Source: Flavobacterium sp. ov086
Lineage (GTDB): Bacteria; Bacteroidota; Bacteroidia; Flavobacteriales; Flavobacteriaceae
Direction: 5' to 3'
DNA: 64,000 nucleotides
Assembly (NCBI RefSeq): GCF_900187965.1
Contig: NZ_FZNL01000001.1
Span: 1-64,000 of the forward strand
Part shown: positions 61,155 through 64,000 of the stretch, piece after piece
Position numbering within the stretch: position 1 is the stretch's first letter
Layout of the letters: each line of letters opens with the position of its first letter
The notes under the pieces: model-generated
Told to the model about the DNA's origin: nothing
Seen by the model: the letters and a program-made list of their open reading frames with translations, nothing else
Database searches by the model: none
Translations under genes and position numbers: made by a program

Positions 61155-62324
61155 TTATGATTTGGAGTATTTAATTAAGTTTCCGTCAAGCAATACCTCG
61201 GAGAAACTGTTTTTTTCATCTTTATAATATTGTCTGGTATGTGTGTTAAAAAAGTATTTAGCATGAAAAATCATTTTGATTAAATCAAATTGATTTTCGC
61301 TATCCTCATAACAGACATAATTTTGTTCTTTGTCATTTTTGCCAATAAAAATATTTCTATTCATATAGGAGTATTTGCCTTTTTCTATACTTAGCATCGG
61401 TTTTATATTCAAAAACTTAGAACAGGACATATCTATCCTGAAAAGAAAATTTTTAAGATTTGGCTTTATATTGTCCGTCCATTTTGCGGAAATACCATAA
61501 TTTGAATACTTTCTTATATTGTATTTATCAATGTAAAAGCACTCCGGTATCTTTCTCCATTTTTTCATATCCGAAAAAACGTTGTTCTTATAACTGCTAA
61601 AATGGTACAATAAGACCTCGTACTCATTTTTATAACTTAAAATTCCATTCTCCCACTTTATTTTTCCAGGTGTTCCTTCGATGATAAATAAATCAAAATG
61701 AACTCTGATATTATTTTGTTCTTTAACTAAAACATGATGAATACTTTCTGTTTTTGTAGGCACATCCAAAATATTTACACCTGAAATTACTTCGTCATAA
61801 GCGCCTCCACATTCATCAAAACAAAAATTATCGTTTGATGTAAAAATGAGTTTATGATCTTTACTTTTTTGGAACAGATTATTTATGATCTCATTGTTTC
61901 TAAAAAGCAAAAAGTATCCGGATGGAAAAGAATCTTTAACCGAGATTACATCGTAATTATGAAGTAAATCTTCTGTCATAAACTCTCTGATTCTCCCAAA
62001 AACAAGATCGATATCACAAACACCCCAGAAATCATAGTTCGAAATCTCCTCTTGAAAAATAACTCCAAAAGCAGGTTTAAAATCACAAATCTTATAGGCA
62101 TTAGTAATTTCTACTTTCAAATTAAGCTTTTGCGAGGCAAGAGAATTAAAGGTTTCTAACGAAAATTTTATCATTTTTACATTTTCCGGAAGCGTTCTCT
62201 TTTCTTCATCATTTGAGAAGAGAATAAAATCAACACTTGAGTTGGATTCGCAAGACTTCAGGAAAAAATCAAAATACCAAGGCAGTTTTCCCAGATAACA
62301 GTTTAGCAATACTATTTTATTCAT
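61155..62324 (-). CDS. DUF6625-type putative glycosyltransferase
   Basis: A 389-residue cytoplasmic protein. N-terminal strands (IVLLNCYLGKLPWYFDFFL) are followed by a GT-like region with a DxD motif (FWGVCDIDLVFG, Asp104-Ile-Asp106). I recall this as the DUF6625 family, whose members resemble capsular or TcdA-type glycosyltransferases. Five bases separate its stop from the DUF6734 gene, so they are coupled. It is the first gene after the precursor peptides and a terminator-like hairpin at 62336-62376. Sugar donor and acceptor are unknown. Confidence 0.7.
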   Translation of the reverse strand: MNKIVLLNCYLGKLPWYFDFFLKSCESNSSVDFILFSNDEEKRTLPENVKMIKFSLETFNSLASQKLNLKVEITNAYKICDFKPAFGVIFQEEISNYDFWGVCDIDLVFGRIREFMTEDLLHNYDVISVKDSFPSGYFLLFRNNEIINNLFQKSKDHKLIFTSNDNFCFDECGGAYDEVISGVNILDVPTKTESIHHVLVKEQNNIRVHFDLFIIEGTPGKIKWENGILSYKNEYEVLLYHFSSYKNNVFSDMKKWRKIPECFYIDKYNIRKYSNYGISAKWTDNIKPNLKNFLFRIDMSCSKFLNIKPMLSIEKGKYSYMNRNIFIGKNDKEQNYVCYEDSENQFDLIKMIFHAKYFFNTHTRQYYKDEKNSFSEVLLDGNLIKYSKS

Positions 62325-62335
62325 GTGATGAGATT

Positions 62336-62376
62336 AAAAAACAGACTATACTATAATTTCACTTATAGCATAGTCT
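62336..62376 (-). terminator. hairpin between precursor genes and biosynthetic genes
   Basis: On the minus strand GACTATGCTATAA (62375-62363) pairs with TTATAGTATAGTC (62356-62344), with one G-T wobble and a 6-base loop, followed by TG and six T (62341-62336). This is a strong intrinsic terminator placed 76 bases after the stop of precursor A and 12 bases before the DUF6625 gene. It would let precursors be made in excess over the enzymes. Confidence 0.75.
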
Positions 62377-62451
62377 TTCTTATTTATTAGTTTTTTGAAC
62401 GGTTCTTTTTACCGGTTCAAAACTCACTTTCTTTATAGAGCAAAGAATAGT

Positions 62452-62652
62452 TTATACGCAAATTCCGTTATAAGTATCTCCTGGATATTCTGGTTTAGGA
62501 ACACATCTTAAAGCCGGAGCACAATTAAAAATTCCATGATTTAGATAACAGTGACTTCCTGCTGGCGCTCCGCAACCAGAACCCCCTTGAATCATTCTCA
62601 TTTCATCTCTTTTTAAACCTTCACTAATATTTTTTAAACTAATCTTTTTCAT
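62452..62652 (-). CDS. precursor peptide A with double-glycine leader
   Basis: A 66-residue peptide. The 24-residue leader (MKKISLKNISEGLKRDEM, then RMIQGG) ends in Gly-Gly, the C39 cleavage point, and is typical of the GG leader peptides of Bacteroidota. The predicted 42-residue core has five cysteines at core positions 3, 11, 20, 26 and 41, plus three Pro near the end. It matches peptide B at these five Cys, and at FNCA, LRC, KP and PGDT. An odd Cys count leaves one thiol free or for another modification. A terminator-like hairpin follows; a 32-base conserved leader sequence precedes the ATG. Confidence 0.88.
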   Translation of the reverse strand: MKKISLKNISEGLKRDEMRMIQGGSGCGAPAGSHCYLNHGIFNCAPALRCVPKPEYPGDTYNGICV

Positions 62653-62679
62653 TTTAATAAATTTTAAATTTTTGTTTGT

Positions 62680-62711
62680 CTACTCATTAGCTTTTCGACT
62701 TCCGCTTTTTG
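62680..62711 (-). repeat. 32-base leader repeat, copy for precursor A
   Basis: Sequence CTACTCATTAGCTTTTCGAC and the bases following it to 62711 recur at 62971-63002 with one mismatch. Both copies lie upstream of a precursor gene (28 and 22 bases before the ATG). It may be a duplicated untranslated region or a regulatory sequence. Confidence 0.75.
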
Positions 62712-62748
62712 GTTATTTAATAACAACTGTTTACTTTAAAACAATAGC

Positions 62749-62949
62749 TTAAGAACAAACTGCTGTAAATGTATCTCCGGGAAATAGTGGTTTAGAAATA
62801 CATCTTAAAGGAGCTGCGCAATTAAACACTGGACTTCCAGTAATACAAGGACCGCCTAAACCACATCCGCAGCCAGATCCACCTTGTATCATGCGCATTT
62901 CTTCTCTTTTCATTCCTTCATGAATATTCTTTAAACTAATTTTTTTCAT
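62749..62949 (-). CDS. precursor peptide B with double-glycine leader
   Basis: A 66-residue peptide. The 24-residue leader (MKKISLKNIHEGMKREEM, then RMIQGG) is almost identical to that of A. The 42-residue core has six cysteines at core positions 3, 5, 11, 20, 26 and 41, allowing three disulfides. Only Cys5 is extra compared with A. Both cores share FNCA, LRC and PGDT, so the scaffolds are the same. The start lies about 22 bases after the 32-base leader repeat. It is first in the operon and is probably the ancestral copy or a partner of A. Confidence 0.88.
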   Translation of the reverse strand: MKKISLKNIHEGMKREEMRMIQGGSGCGCGLGGPCITGSPVFNCAAPLRCISKPLFPGDTFTAVCS

Positions 62950-62970
62950 TTTTTAATGAGTTAAAGTAGC

Positions 62971-63002
62971 CTACTCATTAGCTTTTCGGCTTCCGCTTTT
63001 TG
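62971..63002 (-). repeat. 32-base leader repeat, copy for precursor B
   Basis: This is the second copy, with one mismatch to 62680-62711 (G in place of A in the arm near the centre). It lies 22 bases before the ATG of precursor B and downstream of the palindrome at 63052. Confidence 0.75.
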
Positions 63003-63051
63003 TTTGTTACAAAATCATCTTTTAGCGACATCAATTTCAGGGCTCGGTCTT

Positions 63052-63065
63052 AGGTTGCGCAACCT
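63052..63065. promoter_or_regulatory. perfect 14-base palindrome, candidate operator
   Basis: AGGTTGCGCAACCT is a perfect inverted repeat and GC-rich against its AT-rich surroundings. It lies about 100 bases upstream of the precursor B start, where a promoter must be, so it may bind a regulator encoded outside the cluster. Confidence 0.5.
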
Positions 63066-63390
63066 GTATTTAAGAATCCTTTGATTTGTATTTGCAACTA
63101 CAAACTAATCAGATAAATAAATCAAAAAAAACTTAGTGTATTTAGCATAAAAAACGCCGTTAACATCTTAAAAATATAAAAAATATCTTACCGATTAACA
63201 GTCGATTTTCTTTAACCAAGACTACAACGTTATAGTGTTAACAAATAAAGACAACAGCAAAAAAAAGGTTAAAATTTTATCACTTTAAATGTTTTAACCA
63301 ACTTATAATATCAAATTACAAAAGGGATCAATCAAAAACTTAGATATAGAATTTATGTTTTATAGGAAACTTATTTAAAAAAAAATGCAT

Positions 63391-63424
63391 AAAAAAAGAG
63401 CTGTCTTTCGACAACCCTTTTAAA
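63391..63424 (-). terminator. second terminator downstream of the susE-like gene
   Basis: On the minus strand AAAAGGGTTGTC-GAAA-GACAGCTCTTTTTTT forms a nine-pair stem (two G-T wobbles) with a T-run. It resembles the amylase terminator at 51475-51512. Confidence 0.7.
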
Positions 63425-63484
63425 TATTTATATGATAATTTGGCAAACAGAAATGACAATAATTTTATTTAATTCTGCCCATAA

Positions 63485-63510
63485 AAAAGGCTATCCTAAG
63501 ATAGCCTTTT
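63485..63510. terminator. terminator of the susE-like gene
   Basis: AAAAGGCTATC (63485-63495) pairs perfectly with GATAGCCTTTT (63500-63510), with a 4-base loop. It is 20 bases after the stop and works in both directions. Confidence 0.85.
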
Positions 63511-63530
63511 CAAGTTATTGTGTATTAGAG

Positions 63531-64000
63531 TTATTCTAAAGTTATAGTTTTTGCTCCATTGTCAATTTTTAAAACTCTTGGTCCTGTTGGCCCGGTGTAT
63601 TTAAAGTTACTATCACCATCACCTGCATTTACCAATTCTGAATCGATAGTAAAACCTAATCCTGAATAATAAGTATAGTTGCGGCTTGCATCCCAGTTAC
63701 CATTACTTGTAAAGTTATTTCCTAAAAACTCTCTGAAAGCTTCTCCACTTTTAAGAACGATTGTTACTTGGTAAACATCCGTTTTACCAACCACTAGAGG
63801 GAATTCTGTTTCAGCATCTCCATCCCAAGTCCATCCTCCAGGCGTAGCTGCACCAACTAACCAGTGTGAAGTTGCTAATGGTGTATGATAAGGTGTAGCT
63901 TTGAAAGTATGAGAATTAGAATATTGAGATTCTGCCCCAATACCAACAGTAGCTTTGATACGAATATCAACACTATTTTCTTCTTTCTCAATAAATCCAC
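63531..64000 (-). CDS. SusE/SusF-like starch-binding protein, 3' part
   Basis: The window holds only the C-terminal 156 residues; the frame is open to the edge. The sequence (SQYSNSHTFKATPYHTPLA, then GGWTWDGDAETEFPLVV and VTIVLKSGEAFREFLGNN) is a beta-sandwich of the type found repeated in SusE and SusF, outer-membrane lipoproteins that bind starch. The same-strand alpha-amylase 9 kb downstream supports a Sus-type locus; susD and susC should lie beyond the right edge. Start, signal and lipobox are outside the window. Confidence 0.8.
   Translation of the reverse strand, partial: GFIEKEENSVDIRIKATVGIGAESQYSNSHTFKATPYHTPLATSHWLVGAATPGGWTWDGDAETEFPLVVGKTDVYQVTIVLKSGEAFREFLGNNFTSNGNWDASRNYTYYSGLGFTIDSELVNAGDGDSNFKYTGPTGPRVLKIDNGAKTITLE

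Larger units (their letters stand above)
62950..63530. other. promoter region of the precursor operon, with no gene
   Basis: A 581-base gap without a gene. It holds the 32-base leader repeat (62971-63002), a perfect 14-base palindrome AGGTTGCGCAACCT (63052-63065), two terminator hairpins for the susE-like gene (63391-63424, 63485-63510) and long AT-rich tracts. I see no clear TAnnTTTG on the minus strand. Confidence 0.6.

Noticed and set aside
54668..63530. Mobile-element borders of the peptide cluster
   Set aside because: I looked for integrase genes, tRNA ends and long direct repeats at both edges and found none; only the similar terminators at 51475 and 63391 remain.
1..64000. CRISPR arrays
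   Set aside because: No regularly spaced direct repeats were seen; the palindromes are single intergenic units.

Overview
The window looks like a Flavobacterium chromosome or a very close relative within the Bacteroidota. The evidence is AT-rich DNA, Bacteroidota-type promoters (TTTG, a 17-23 base spacer, TAnnTTTG), a short primary sigma factor without a large N-terminal region, TonB-dependent receptors with DUF4249 lipoproteins, a type IX secretion (T9SS) sorting tail on an amylase, a Sus-type locus, and intergenic palindromes of the kind common in Flavobacterium. Species was not determined. One tRNA (Phe) and no rRNA or CRISPR were seen.

Layout. 1-321: the end of an IS3-family element. 470-3036: rpsO-pnp. 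3152-5667: a small three-gene block bracketed by near-identical terminator repeats. 5957-12416: a four-gene envelope operon (secreted protein, TonB receptor, DUF4249 lipoprotein, MG2-like protein), then a small unknown protein and a TPR histidine kinase / LytTR regulator pair (12597-15730). 16339-18255: rpoD and rpe. 18306-20776: a divergent AraC regulator / MFS exporter pair. 20832-23925: an endonuclease lipoprotein and a tail-specific protease. 24150-28961: surE, a small membrane protein, lpxB, an NlpC/P60 lipoprotein and comEC. 28972-36460: three thioredoxin-fold paralogues, two POT peptide transporters and dipeptidyl peptidase IV, all on the minus strand. 36642-39015: HMG-CoA reductase and a GYDIA-type GHMP kinase. 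40025-46261: coaX, a beta-barrel protein, lptC, a small membrane protein, a CorC/HlyC-type protein and a PpiD-like foldase in one minus-strand run. 46366: tRNA-Phe. 47634-49437: a cobalamin riboswitch upstream of a DUF5074 lipoprotein that resembles a BtuG-type surface B12 binder.

49722-64000: an MFS symporter, a T9SS-exported alpha-amylase (51571-54444) and, at the right edge, the end of a SusE/SusF-like gene. These look like parts of a starch-utilisation locus. Between the amylase and susE sits a compact gene set (54668-62949): two tandem 66-residue precursor peptides with double-glycine leaders and cysteine-rich 42-residue cores, two putative glycosyltransferases (DUF6625, DUF6734), a C39-like/VKOR/thioredoxin fusion protein, a C39-peptidase ABC exporter and an HlyD adaptor. 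I read this as a ribosomal peptide system that makes disulfide-bonded, possibly glycosylated peptides without a radical SAM or lanthipeptide enzyme. It is the most interesting element of the window.

Other points of interest are two thioredoxin paralogues that lost the CxxC motif and carry a duplicated copy of the comEC tail, start-proximal palindromes at several regulators, a possible lost B12 receptor downstream of the riboswitch, and dispersed intergenic repeat families. All calls come from reading sequence and translations; no database search was run.
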